Part shown: piece by piece, positions 18,486 through 26,698 of the stretch
How positions within the stretch are numbered: position 1 is the first letter of the stretch
Layout of the letters: every line of letters starts with the position of its first letter
Source: Microbacteriaceae bacterium VKM Ac-2855
GTDB lineage: Bacteria > Actinomycetota > Actinomycetes > Actinomycetales > Microbacteriaceae
Assembly (NCBI GenBank): GCA_013204985.1
Contig: JABMLG010000003.1
Coordinates: 558,001 to 622,000 of the forward strand
Length of the DNA: 64,000 nucleotides
Direction: 5' to 3'
Made by a program: the position numbers and the translations under genes
Notes under the pieces: generated by a model
Told to the model about the DNA's origin: nothing
Database searches by the model: none
Seen by the model: the letters and a program-made list of their open reading frames with translations, nothing else

Positions 18486-19703
18486 TCAGACCACCACGAT
18501 CCGTGGCAGGCGGATGCCGTTGAAGCCGGTGGCGGTCACGGCGGTGTACGCCCCCATCATCGGGCTGACCAGCATCGAGCCGATGCGCAGCGGCGGGAGC
18601 GGCAGGTGTCGAGCGATGACGTCCACGCTGTCGCAGGTCGGGCCGGCCAGGGTGACCGGCCGAAGCGCCGCAGTGGCGCCGTCGACGAGCTCGCTCGCCG
18701 CGAAGATCAGGGCGTGCACATCCTCTGCGGGAATGTTCGAGTAGCCGCCGTACACTCCGTCGTCCAGGTAGAGCCAGCGACCGTCGCGGCGTTCGTTCAC
18801 TCCGATGACCGTGCTGACGAGCGTCATTGCGGGGGCGGCCACGAAACGGCCTGGCTCCGCGAGCACCCGCATCCGACCGGGAACATTGCGTAGAGCGCGC
18901 CGCACCGTCGCGGCGACACGGCCGATGTCGGGCACGGGCTCGTCGTAGCCGACGGCGAAGCCGCCACCGATGTCGAGGGTGTCGAAACGCGTGTCGAACT
19001 CGATCTCGAGGGCTGCGGCCAATCGCAGAGTCGTGTCGATCGCGCGGGCGAACACCCGCGGCTCGAGACTCTGGCTGCCGACGTGGAAGCTGAAGCCGGA
19101 CACCCGGATCCCCAGCGCGAGGGCTCGGCGCACCAGCGCCGCGACCTGGCCGATGTCGGCGCCGAACTTGGCCGACAGATCGCTCTTCGATCGCGGATTC
19201 GGGAAGCTCAGTCGGATCAACAACGAGACGTCAGGTGGGAAGCCGCGGAACCGTTCGAGCTGACCCGGGCTGTCGATCACGAAGCGGCGCACGCCGGCCA
19301 CGTAGGCGGCGGTGAGATCGGCGGTCGTGGTCATCGGATGCGTGTGCAGGCAACGCGAGAGGTCGACGCCGCGCTGTTGCAGTAGCGACACCTCGCCCCG
19401 GCCCGCCAACTCGAACGAGGCGCCGGCCGCGACGACCGCGTCGATGACGGCGGGATGCGGCAACGCCTTCGTGGCGTAGTGCAGTTCGACGCCGGGCAGC
19501 TCGCGCTGGAGCGTGCGCAGCTGATCCGCGACCCGGCGTGGATCGAGCACGAAGAGCGGAGATCCGTGCCGACGCACCAGACCGAGAAGGTCGATCTCGG
19601 CCGCGTACCGCGCGAGAGAGAGCCGTTCGCGCTCGCGGTGGTTCGGCGGGGCGGCGGCGTTCCGGATCACGATCGGCCCGGTGAGGGTTCGAAGCAGAGT
19701 CAT
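18486..19703 (-). CDS. Fold-type III PLP-dependent decarboxylase (Orn/DAP/Arg family)
   Basis: 405-residue alanine-racemase-fold decarboxylase. The PLP lysine is K79 in HYATKAL. Other family markers are SFHVGSQ, a GGGFAVGYD glycine loop, AEPGRFV, the GPTCDSVDV block bearing the active-site Cys-Asp of ornithine/diaminopimelate decarboxylases, and a C-terminal MGAYT motif. It is too short and divergent to be called LysA with confidence; an ornithine/lysine-type polyamine enzyme or a natural-product decarboxylase is equally possible. The ATG at 19703 overlaps the upstream membrane-protein stop by 4 nt, so the two are coupled. Confidence 0.82.
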   Translation of the reverse strand: MTLLRTLTGPIVIRNAAAPPNHRERERLSLARYAAEIDLLGLVRRHGSPLFVLDPRRVADQLRTLQRELPGVELHYATKALPHPAVIDAVVAAGASFELAGRGEVSLLQQRGVDLSRCLHTHPMTTTADLTAAYVAGVRRFVIDSPGQLERFRGFPPDVSLLIRLSFPNPRSKSDLSAKFGADIGQVAALVRRALALGIRVSGFSFHVGSQSLEPRVFARAIDTTLRLAAALEIEFDTRFDTLDIGGGFAVGYDEPVPDIGRVAATVRRALRNVPGRMRVLAEPGRFVAAPAMTLVSTVIGVNERRDGRWLYLDDGVYGGYSNIPAEDVHALIFAASELVDGATAALRPVTLAGPTCDSVDVIARHLPLPPLRIGSMLVSPMMGAYTAVTATGFNGIRLPRIVVV

Positions 19704-20212
19704 GTCACGGCCTCCAGCCGAGGGTCGCTGTCGTTGCGGGCGGGTTCGATCACGCGGCGGCCGAGTTCGTAGCTGGTGATGGTGATCGCGTAGAAGACGA
19801 CGTCGGCCGCGAGCTTGCCCACCAGCCAGCCGATCCACGGAGCTCCGATCAGAACCGGACCGAGCCCGAACAGGAGCGGCCGGACGAGGAACGAATCGAC
19901 GAGCTCGGCAGGGCCGAACTCGAGCAGGATCGCGCGGACGGTGCGAGCGGAGGCTCGGATGGCCCTTCGCGGCTCGGCGAGAAGGGCGGAGTAGTGCCGA
20001 CGGAAGGAGCGCACGGCGACCACACCGTAGTAGCCGACGTTCTCGCCGATCGTGGCGGCGACGGCTGCGGCGAGAAGCGCGGTCGGTCCCGCACCTCCCG
20101 CCGCTGCGAACGCGGTCGCGGCGGCGGCCAGGGCGGACGCCGTGCCCAGCACCTCGGGTGGGAGGTAGCGCAGCAGCCACCGTCGGGCTCGGGATCGTGC
20201 TGCTCTGGACAT
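19700..20212 (-). CDS. Membrane protein coupled to the PLP decarboxylase
   Basis: 170-residue protein with three or four hydrophobic segments (AAAATAFAAAGGAGPTALLA, the VLIGAPWIGWLVGKLAADVV region and others). A basic N-terminus (SRAARSRARRWLLRY) suggests a positive-inside orientation. No family recognised. It is the first gene of a two-gene minus-strand operon and overlaps the decarboxylase by 4 nt, so it may transport or bind that enzyme's substrate or product; this is inference. Confidence 0.7.
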   Translation of the reverse strand: MSRAARSRARRWLLRYLPPEVLGTASALAAAATAFAAAGGAGPTALLAAAVAATIGENVGYYGVVAVRSFRRHYSALLAEPRRAIRASARTVRAILLEFGPAELVDSFLVRPLLFGLGPVLIGAPWIGWLVGKLAADVVFYAITITSYELGRRVIEPARNDSDPRLEAVT

Positions 20213-20344
20213 GCCCCCAGCGTTGCGAAACGGCGCGCACGGCGAATCAGGGCAGACCCTGGATCAGAGCACACCCTGGACTCGGGCCACGCCGGATGCG
20301 CCCCCCGTTCCGCCGAGGGTGATGCGTGTGCTCGTCGAGAGGGC

Positions 20345-20350
20345 CAGAAT
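20345..20350 (+). promoter_or_regulatory. Possible -10 element of the response regulator gene
   Basis: CAGAAT lies exactly 6 nt before ATG 20357, matching the leaderless spacing seen elsewhere, although the first base is not T. Confidence 0.3.
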
Positions 20351-20356
20351 CACCTC

Positions 20357-21073
20357 ATGAGCGCACCTCTCGGTGGGGTGCCGGCGCGTCCGCGGCCGGC
20401 CGACTCCGCCTCCTTGCGCGTCGTCATCGCCGACGACGCGCTGCTGCTGCGTCAGGGCATCGAGACCGTCCTGGTCTCCGGAGGCTGCAGCGTCGTCGCC
20501 TCGGTCGGCACCGCGGAGGAGGCGCTCGCCGCGGTCGCATCGGCCGAACGCTCGGGCGCCCCGATCGACACGCTCGTGCTCGATATCCGGATGCCGCCGC
20601 GACACAGCGATGAGGGCCTCGTCGCGCTCGAGACGCTCCGAGGCCGCGGGAGCACCGTGGGAGTGCTGCTGCTCTCGATGTACGCGACACCCGCTTACGC
20701 GATCCGGGCGATGGCCGCCGGACGCGGCACCGGGTACCTGCTGAAGGATCGCGTCGCCGATGTGGACGCGCTCGTCGGCGCGGTGCGCACCGTGGCGAGG
20801 GGTGGATCCGTGGTTGACGAGGATGTCGTCGCGCACCTCGTCGACCGGCGTGCCTCCGACGACACTCTGGGCTCGCTCAGCGCACGCGAACGCGAAGTGC
20901 TCACGTTGATGGCTCAGGGCAAATCGAATCTGGGGATAGCGACGAGCCTGTTCCTGTCGGGAAAGACCGTGGAGACGCACATCCGCAACATCCTGCAGAA
21001 GCTCGACATCGAGGAGTCGCCGGCCGACCACCGCCGCGTGCTCGCGGTGCTGCGCGGCCTCGGCAGGCGGTAG
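20357..21073 (+). CDS. NarL/LuxR-family response regulator
   Basis: 238 residues. The receiver domain starts LRVVIADDALLLRQGIE (acidic pair Asp-Asp) with the phospho-acceptor Asp in TLVLDIRMPP and the conserved Lys in GYLLKDRV. The C-terminal LuxR helix-turn-helix is SLSAREREVLTLMAQGKSN followed by SGKTVETHIRNILQKL. ATG 20357 is chosen because a longer frame to 19994 would cross the divergent membrane-protein gene. The cognate kinase starts 3 nt after the stop. Targets unknown. Confidence 0.93.
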   Translation: MSAPLGGVPARPRPADSASLRVVIADDALLLRQGIETVLVSGGCSVVASVGTAEEALAAVASAERSGAPIDTLVLDIRMPPRHSDEGLVALETLRGRGSTVGVLLLSMYATPAYAIRAMAAGRGTGYLLKDRVADVDALVGAVRTVARGGSVVDEDVVAHLVDRRASDDTLGSLSAREREVLTLMAQGKSNLGIATSLFLSGKTVETHIRNILQKLDIEESPADHRRVLAVLRGLGRR

Positions 21074-21076
21074 CGC

Positions 21077-22849
21077 GTGAGCGCGGCGCGACGGATCCGT
21101 CGACGCACGATCCTGCGCCGCACCGTGCTCGTCGTCGCGACGATGGCTCTGGTGCTGGCGATGGAGATCGCCGGCTTCGTCGCGAGTGCGCCCGCCGAGC
21201 GTCCGCCTCTGGCTTACGCCGTCGCGCACACGATGGTCGGGCTCGTCTTCGCCGCGTGCGCCGGGATCGCCTGGAGGGTCTCGGACTCACCGCAGCCCGC
21301 GCGCCTGATGCTCGCCGTCGCCGCGCTCTGGATCCCGCAGACCGTGTACGCGGTGATCGGCGTCGACGGCCGGCTGTGGCCGCCGGTGCACGGCGTCGAC
21401 CTGCTCTGGGGCGTGCTGGCCGGCATCCTGGTGCTGCTCTATCACTCGGGGAGGCTGGTCGGTGCCCTGGACCGCTGGATCGTGCGGCTCGCCGTGGTCG
21501 CTGCGGTGATCCGCTTCGCCGCGAGCCTGGTGCTCGATCGCGTCGGGCCCGACGACTGCGCGTGCGCGCCGAATCCGTACGCCCTGCTGCCTGCGCCGGG
21601 TGTCTTCGCCGCGGTCGACATCGGGTTCCGTCTGGTCGGTGTCGCGCTCGTTATGGTCGTCGCGGTGCGGGTCATCGTGCGCTGGCTCCGTGCGACGGGT
21701 CCGGCTCGCACGGTCGCCTTCGTGATGCCGGTCGCCCTCTTCGCCTGGGCGAGCACCCTCGTCTACGACGCCGTGCGCTTCGCGGTCGCCGCCCCGCGGA
21801 TCGAGGTGCTCGGCTACATCTCGCTGCTCGCGATGGCGGCGATCCCGATGAGCTTCGTGGCCGGGCTGCTGTTCGTCCGCGGTCTTCGCGGTCGCGTCTC
21901 CGATCTGATGGTGCTGACCCGCGACGGTGTCGACCGCCCGGTGTGGGAGGCGCGGCTGGCCCGCACCTTGCGCGACGCGTCGCTGCGCGTGTTCTGGTGG
22001 GACGAATCCGCGGGCCGTTATCGCGACGCCCAGGGTGACCCGGTGGATCCGGATGCTCTCGCCCGCGGTGCTGCGCTGCTGCCGATCGTCTCGAATGACG
22101 GGCCGATCGCACTGATCCGGCACGACCGTGCCCTCACCGACAACTCGCGACTGCTCACCGCCGTCGCCACAGCGCTGCGTCTGTCTGTCGACAACGGCCG
22201 ACTCCGCGCAGAGCTCGAGCGCACGCTGGCGGATGTGCGCGAGTCGCGGTTGCGGCTCGTGGAGGCGGCCGACGACGCCCGCAAACGGATCGAGCGCGAT
22301 CTGCACGACGGCTCGCAGCAGCAGCTCGTCTCCTTAGCCATCGCGCTGCGGATGGCTCGCTCGGCGGCGGAGCAGTCGGGTGACGCGCTCGTGGCGCAGC
22401 AGCTGGAGGGTGCAGCTCGGCAGCTCGCGCAGGCGCTGACCTCGCTTCGGGAACTCGCTCGCGGCATCCACCCGAGTCTGCTCGCCGAGGGCGGCCTCGA
22501 GCTGGCGATCCCCGAACTCGCGGCACGGAGCCCGGTTCCGGTCGAACTCGATCTCGAGGTCGATCGCCGCCACCCCGACCTCGTGGAGTCGACCGTGTAC
22601 TTCGTCGTCGCCGAAGCGCTGACCAATGTCGCGAAGTACGCGAACGCCCGGCGCTGTTGGGTGCGCATCCGCTGTTCGCAGAACGAACTCGAGCTGCGGG
22701 TCCGCGACAACGGCGGCGGGGGTGCGCGGATGGATGCCGGCTCGGGTCTGCGCGGCCTCGCCGACCGGGTCGAAGCGGTGGGCGGCACTCTGCAGGTGCG
22801 CAGCGGACCGGCCGAGGGCACCACCATCGAGGCTCGCCTGCCGCTCTGA
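21077..22849 (+). CDS. NarL-type sensor histidine kinase
   Basis: 590-residue membrane kinase. About ten hydrophobic segments occupy residues about 15-275 with little extracellular sequence, suggesting sensing within the membrane. A HisKA_3 dimerisation/phosphoacceptor helix (RIERDLHDGSQQQLVSLA) and a HATPase domain (EALTNVAKYANA, RDNGGGG, GSGLRGLADRVEAVGG) follow. It starts GTG 3 nt after the response regulator stop, so it forms a two-gene operon with it. The signal is not identifiable. Confidence 0.92.
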   Translation: MSAARRIRRRTILRRTVLVVATMALVLAMEIAGFVASAPAERPPLAYAVAHTMVGLVFAACAGIAWRVSDSPQPARLMLAVAALWIPQTVYAVIGVDGRLWPPVHGVDLLWGVLAGILVLLYHSGRLVGALDRWIVRLAVVAAVIRFAASLVLDRVGPDDCACAPNPYALLPAPGVFAAVDIGFRLVGVALVMVVAVRVIVRWLRATGPARTVAFVMPVALFAWASTLVYDAVRFAVAAPRIEVLGYISLLAMAAIPMSFVAGLLFVRGLRGRVSDLMVLTRDGVDRPVWEARLARTLRDASLRVFWWDESAGRYRDAQGDPVDPDALARGAALLPIVSNDGPIALIRHDRALTDNSRLLTAVATALRLSVDNGRLRAELERTLADVRESRLRLVEAADDARKRIERDLHDGSQQQLVSLAIALRMARSAAEQSGDALVAQQLEGAARQLAQALTSLRELARGIHPSLLAEGGLELAIPELAARSPVPVELDLEVDRRHPDLVESTVYFVVAEALTNVAKYANARRCWVRIRCSQNELELRVRDNGGGGARMDAGSGLRGLADRVEAVGGTLQVRSGPAEGTTIEARLPL

Positions 22850-22877
22850 ACGCGTCCGCGCTCAGAGCGGATCGATG

Positions 22878-23192
22878 TCAGGGCCGCCAGCGCGCCACGC
22901 GGACGTCGACGCGATAGCCCGAGGGGGTCGTGACCAGCGGTGTGCCCTCCGCGCGGTAGTGCTCGCGCGCGCGGTCCTCGTGACCGGTCGGCGGATGCCC
23001 GCCCGAGCGCACCACGCGCCACCACGCGACATCCGAGCCGTACCGCGCCATCACCGTACCGACCGCGCGGGCGGCGCGACTGCCCAGTACCGCCGCGATC
23101 TCGCCGTAGGCCATGACCTTGCCGGGGGGAATGTCGGCGACCACCGCGAGCACGGCGCCGACGAAATCCTCCGAAGGATCGGCTGCGGGCAT
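22878..23192 (-). CDS. Alkyltransferase-like (ATL) DNA-binding protein
   Basis: 104-residue MGMT-family protein consisting only of the DNA-binding domain. The helix-turn-helix block PPGKVMAYGEIAAVLG is kept, but the PCHR active site is replaced by AWWRVVRSGG, so there is no acceptor cysteine. ATL proteins bind O6-alkylguanine and recruit nucleotide excision repair. It lies 7 nt downstream of the GNAT gene on the same strand and is probably cotranscribed. It complements the true methyltransferase at 7300-7806. Confidence 0.85.
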   Translation of the reverse strand: MPAADPSEDFVGAVLAVVADIPPGKVMAYGEIAAVLGSRAARAVGTVMARYGSDVAWWRVVRSGGHPPTGHEDRAREHYRAEGTPLVTTPSGYRVDVRVARWRP

Positions 23193-23199
23193 CGCGGCG

Positions 23200-23652
23200 C
23201 TACAGCTTCAACGTGCCGATGTTCTCGCCGTACTGCGTCTGCCCGGTCACCTCGAAGCCGATCCAGCGGAAGAACTGCTCTGGGCCGTCCTCGCCCGACT
23301 CCCAGATCACCGTGAGCACGTCGTTGCCGCGCTTGCGCGCCTCGTCGGCGGTCGCCCGGACGGCGAAGGTGCCGACGCCGCGTCCCTGCTGTCCGGCATC
23401 GATGTTGATCCGCCAGATGCAGCTGCGGAACTCCTCGTCGAGGGCGTTCGGATCGAAGTGCGCGTGGATGAATCCGACGAGGGTGTCGCCGTCCATGATG
23501 ACGCGCTGCCACGCTGCGTTCGGGTCGATCACGGCCGCGGCGGCGGAGTACGAGACGGGGGCCACGAACTGCTCCTGACCCGGTCTCAGACTCAGACGAT
23601 TGACCGCCGAGATGTTCGACGCCGACAGTTCATCCAGTCGCAGATCAGCCAT
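23200..23652 (-). CDS. GNAT-family N-acetyltransferase
   Basis: 150 residues. The acetyl-CoA pyrophosphate-binding loop is DAGQQGRGVGTFAVRA, preceded by the core strand SCIWRINI. The C-terminal EQFFRWIGFEVTGQ is typical of polyamine/aminoglycoside-type GNATs, but the acceptor cannot be predicted. The ATG at 23652 has a TAGGGT element exactly 6 nt upstream (23659-23664) and no ribosome binding site, so the transcript is probably leaderless. It is divergent from icd. Confidence 0.85.
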   Translation of the reverse strand: MADLRLDELSASNISAVNRLSLRPGQEQFVAPVSYSAAAAVIDPNAAWQRVIMDGDTLVGFIHAHFDPNALDEEFRSCIWRINIDAGQQGRGVGTFAVRATADEARKRGNDVLTVIWESGEDGPEQFFRWIGFEVTGQTQYGENIGTLKL

Positions 23653-23658
23653 GGCCTC

Positions 23659-23664
23659 ACCCTA
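23659..23664 (-). promoter_or_regulatory. -10 element of the leaderless GNAT gene
   Basis: TAGGGT on the minus strand is separated by 6 nt from ATG 23652. Confidence 0.6.
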
Positions 23665-23722
23665 GCCCGCACATCCGGGGCGCCACCATCCGCCGATCGA
23701 GGGAGTGCTGCGGCTCACCGAC

Positions 23723-23750
23723 GCAACTCTCTCGACGTCGAGAGAGTTGC
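23723..23750. promoter_or_regulatory. Perfect 28-bp palindrome, candidate operator for icd
   Basis: Each half reads GCAACTCTCTCGAC towards the centre between 23736 and 23737, with no spacer. It ends 9 bp before a TAGGCT -10 element (23760) of icd and therefore covers the -35 region. It lies between divergent genes, so a terminator role is unlikely; a dimeric repressor site is more probable. Confidence 0.6.
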
Positions 23751-23759
23751 CCACTCCGG

Positions 23760-23765
23760 TAGGCT
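23760..23765 (+). promoter_or_regulatory. -10 element of icd
   Basis: TAGGCT, 93 nt upstream of the icd start; the 28-bp palindrome occupies the adjoining -35 region. Confidence 0.5.
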
Positions 23766-23858
23766 GTTCGAGGCGTTCCGGATGCGCGAACAACGGCATC
23801 CGGCGCCCAGGCGGCGCGTGGATGCGCGGCGCTCACCGCGACAGCACATGGGAGAGCA

Positions 23859-25073
23859 ATGTCGAAGATCAAGGTTGAGGGAACGGTCGTCGAGCTCGAC
23901 GGCGACGAGATGACGCGGATCATCTGGCAGGCGATCAAGGACACGCTCATCCACCCGTACCTCGACGTGAACCTCGAGTACTACGACCTCGGTATCGAGT
24001 ACCGCGACGAGACGGATGACCAGGTCACCATCGACGCGGCGCACGCGATCCAGAAGCACGGCGTCGGCGTGAAGTGCGCGACCATCACGCCCGACGAGGC
24101 CCGTGTGGAGGAGTTCGGCCTGAAGAAGATGTGGAAGTCGCCCAACGGCACGATCCGCAACATCCTCGGCGGCGTGATCTTCCGCGAACCGATCATCATC
24201 TCGAACATCCCGCGCCTGGTGCCGGGCTGGAACAAGCCGATCATCATCGGCCGTCACGCCTTCGGTGACCAGTACCGCGCCACCGACTTCGTCTTCAAGG
24301 GCAAGGGCAAGCTCACGGTCGAGTTCACGCCCGCCGACGGCTCCGAGCCGCTCAAGTTCGACGTCTACGACGCTCCCGACGACGGCATCGCCCAGGTGCA
24401 GTACAACCAGGATGCGTCGATCCGCGACTTCGCTCGCGCCTCGCTGAACTACGGCCTCACCCGCAACTACCCGGTCTACCTCTCGACGAAGAACACGATC
24501 CTCAAGGCCTACGACGGCCGGTTCAAGGACATCTTCGAGGAGATCTTCCAGGCCGAGTTCAAGGAGAAGTTCGACGCCGCTGGGCTCACCTACGAGCACC
24601 GCCTCATCGACGACATGGTCGCTTCGGCCATGAAGTGGGAGGGCGGTTACGTCTGGGCCTGCAAGAACTACGACGGCGACGTGCAGTCCGACACGGTGGC
24701 GCAGGGCTTCGGCTCGCTCGGCCTGATGACGTCCGTGCTCTCCACTCCCGACGGCTCGGTCGTCGAGGCGGAGGCCGCTCACGGAACGGTGACCCGCCAC
24801 TACCGCCAGCACCAGGCCGGCAAGCCCACCTCCACCAACCCGATCGCCTCGATCTACGCGTGGACCCGCGGTCTCGCCCACCGCGGCAAGTTGGACGGCA
24901 ACCAGGAACTGATCGACTTCTCGCTCACCCTCGAGGACGTCGTCATCAAGACGGTCGAGTCGGGCAAGATGACCAAAGACCTCGCGCTCCTGGTCGGCCC
25001 CGACCAGGCGTGGCAGACGACCGAGGAGTTCCTCGCGACCCTCGACGAGAACCTCAAGGCCCGCATGGCCTAG
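23859..25073 (+). CDS. icd: NADP-dependent isocitrate dehydrogenase (homodimeric type II)
   Basis: TCA-cycle oxidative decarboxylation of isocitrate to 2-oxoglutarate with NADPH formation. 404 residues, the length of the eukaryote-like homodimeric subfamily rather than the ~740-aa monomeric enzyme of many actinobacteria. N-terminal [15 protein letters not shown], substrate loop [13 protein letters not shown], the ENGY-like region replaced by [12 protein letters not shown] as in this subfamily, and C-terminal [23 protein letters not shown] precedes the ATG. A stem-loop terminator follows the stop. Confidence 0.97.
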   Translation: MSKIKVEGTVVELDGDEMTRIIWQAIKDTLIHPYLDVNLEYYDLGIEYRDETDDQVTIDAAHAIQKHGVGVKCATITPDEARVEEFGLKKMWKSPNGTIRNILGGVIFREPIIISNIPRLVPGWNKPIIIGRHAFGDQYRATDFVFKGKGKLTVEFTPADGSEPLKFDVYDAPDDGIAQVQYNQDASIRDFARASLNYGLTRNYPVYLSTKNTILKAYDGRFKDIFEEIFQAEFKEKFDAAGLTYEHRLIDDMVASAMKWEGGYVWACKNYDGDVQSDTVAQGFGSLGLMTSVLSTPDGSVVEAEAAHGTVTRHYRQHQAGKPTSTNPIASIYAWTRGLAHRGKLDGNQELIDFSLTLEDVVIKTVESGKMTKDLALLVGPDQAWQTTEEFLATLDENLKARMA

Positions 25074-25087
25074 GCCTCGCGCCGACG

Positions 25088-25121
25088 AACGGCTCCGCAC
25101 CTGCTCGGGTGCGGGGCCGTT
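25088..25121 (+). terminator. Terminator of icd
   Basis: AACGGCTCCGCACC and GGTGCGGGGCCGTT form a 14-bp stem (one T-G pair) with a 6-nt loop, 15 nt after the stop. Confidence 0.8.
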
Positions 25122-25173
25122 CTGCATCCGCCGGCCACCGCGGCACGCTGCGCAGTCGTGCTGCGCTGTCGTG

Positions 25174-25239
25174 CTGCGCTGTCGTTTTGGCCGCGCGCGC
25201 CCGGCATGCCACCCGCGCGCGGTGAAAACGACAGCGCAG
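25174..25239. terminator. Second hairpin between convergent icd and LLM genes
   Basis: Arms 25174-25188 and 25225-25239 are perfect 15-mers (CTGCGCTGTCGTTTT), with an inner CCGCGCGCG/CGCGCGCGG stem. The 5' side is preceded by shorter copies of TGCTGCGCTGTCG (from about 25156). It could terminate the minus-strand operon. Confidence 0.6.
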
Positions 25240-25266
25240 GGTGTGGTCAGGCCCGGGGGTGCAGGG

Positions 25267-26208
25267 TCAGCGCAGTACGCGAGCCAGCTCGTCCAGAGCG
25301 GCCAGCGGATCGGGACCCGCCGGCATCAGCACGACGCTCGCGACCCCAGCGGTGTGCAGCTGGGCGATCCGTGCCGCCGCGGAAGCCGGTGTGCCGACCA
25401 CGGCGAGCTGGTCGACCCAGGCGTCGGGCATCCGCTGGGCGAACGCCTCACCGTCGGCGCTCTCAGCGCGCAGGGCCGCGAACTCGGCCGCGAAGGCGAG
25501 CGGTGCGATGTGCGGCGCCCAGTCGGGTTCGCCGATCGCGGAGAGCCCCGGGCGCACCAGCGCGCGTGCCGTATCGGCGTCGTCGTGCACCGCAGCGACG
25601 GCGAACGCCACGACCAGGCCTTCGCCGCCCGTCTCCGCGAGCGCCGCGGCCACGTACTCCGGCGTGACGGGCTCGGCGAGGATGACGCCATCGGCGACCC
25701 GGCCGGCGAGTTGCAGCGACTTCGGGCCGCGCACGCCTGCCAGCAGCGGCGGCACCTGCTGGGGGAGCATCGTCAGTGCGACCTCGCGCAGACGCACGTA
25801 GCGGCCCTCGACCGACACGGTCTCGCCCGCCAGCAGCGCCCGCAACGCCGAGAAGTACTCGTCCAACAGGGTCAGCGGGCTGGCCGGCCAGACGCCCAGG
25901 CTGCGCAGCCAGTGCGGCATGCCGTGGCCGATGCCGGCGATCACCCGACCCGGGAACAGCTCGGTGAGAGTGGCGAGTTCCATCGCGGTGAACGCCACCG
26001 AGCGTGCCGCCGCGGGCAGGATGCCGATACCCACGCGGATCCGTTCGGTCGCGGCCAGCACCGCCGCCGCTTGCGCGATGCCGCCGCGGAAGCCGAGGTC
26101 CTCGACCACCCAGAGCTCGTCGAAGCCGAGCTGCTCCGCCCGACGGGCGAAGGGCAATACCTCCGCGGCCGGCAGGTCGCGGGGGAGGAGGGCGCCGACG
26201 CCGCTCAC
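25267..26208 (-). CDS. LLM class flavin/F420-dependent oxidoreductase
   Basis: 313-residue luciferase-like TIM barrel of the F420-associated type. N-terminal ARRAEQLGFDELWVVEDLG, RIRVGIGILPAAARS, LFPGRVIAGIGHG and a C-terminal TPASAAARIAQLHTAGV match that group. Cofactor and substrate unproven. Its start overlaps the stop of the upstream lipoprotein gene by 4 nt; both lie downstream of nagA on the same strand, but nothing links them functionally to amino-sugar catabolism. Confidence 0.83.
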   Translation of the reverse strand: MSGVGALLPRDLPAAEVLPFARRAEQLGFDELWVVEDLGFRGGIAQAAAVLAATERIRVGIGILPAAARSVAFTAMELATLTELFPGRVIAGIGHGMPHWLRSLGVWPASPLTLLDEYFSALRALLAGETVSVEGRYVRLREVALTMLPQQVPPLLAGVRGPKSLQLAGRVADGVILAEPVTPEYVAAALAETGGEGLVVAFAVAAVHDDADTARALVRPGLSAIGEPDWAPHIAPLAFAAEFAALRAESADGEAFAQRMPDAWVDQLAVVGTPASAAARIAQLHTAGVASVVLMPAGPDPLAALDELARVLR

Positions 26209-26618
26209 GAGCAGGCCGCCCCGAGGCTCTGCAGCGAGCTCTGCAACTCGGTGGTCGCCTTCTGCACGGCCGCCTGGTCGACCTGGGAGGCGTCCGTCGC
26301 GGTCGCGGCGGCACTGACCTCGTCGCCGAAGTCCTTCAGCTTGTCGAGCGTGTCCTGCGCCAGCGGCTTGATCTCGCTGTCGCTGACCGTTCCGACGGTC
26401 GTCTCGAAGGCGGCGATCAGGTCATCGATCGCGGCCGAGGCGGCCGACGGGTCGGCCTCGAGCTCGGCGCTCTGCGCCGACAGCTCGGTGACGGTGTCCG
26501 TCAGGCCGGTCTGGATCGCCGTGCACGACTCCGCCTTGGACGGCGAACATCCGGTCAGTGCCAGCGGCAGCGCGAGGGCGCTGACGGCGGCGACGAGGAC
26601 GAGACGCGGACGATTCAT
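26205..26618 (-). CDS. Small secreted lipoprotein, 137 aa
   Basis: Signal peptide with lipobox: NRPRLVLVAAVSALALPLA then LTGC, giving predicted lipidation at the Cys around residue 23. The mature part is acidic and helical, with alternating Ser/Ala/Asp-rich segments and one further Cys pair (ESC and the C-terminal AACS). GGGGGA 6 nt before ATG 26618 fixes the start; an upstream in-frame start to 26702 would bury the signal peptide. Function unknown. Translationally coupled to the downstream LLM gene. Confidence 0.8.
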   Translation of the reverse strand: MNRPRLVLVAAVSALALPLALTGCSPSKAESCTAIQTGLTDTVTELSAQSAELEADPSAASAAIDDLIAAFETTVGTVSDSEIKPLAQDTLDKLKDFGDEVSAAATATDASQVDQAAVQKATTELQSSLQSLGAACS

Positions 26619-26698
26619 GAGTTCCCCCAGGTGGTACGAGCAGTGGTTCGGGCGCGGCCGAAGCCGCTGTCTCACCCTAACGGCGAGCACCCTGTCGC

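Noticed and set aside
18486-20240. Single 584-codon frame joining the decarboxylase with sequence upstream of 19703
   Set aside because: The upstream part is in the wrong frame for the 170-aa membrane protein and is arginine-rich; a 4-nt overlap of two genes explains the region better.
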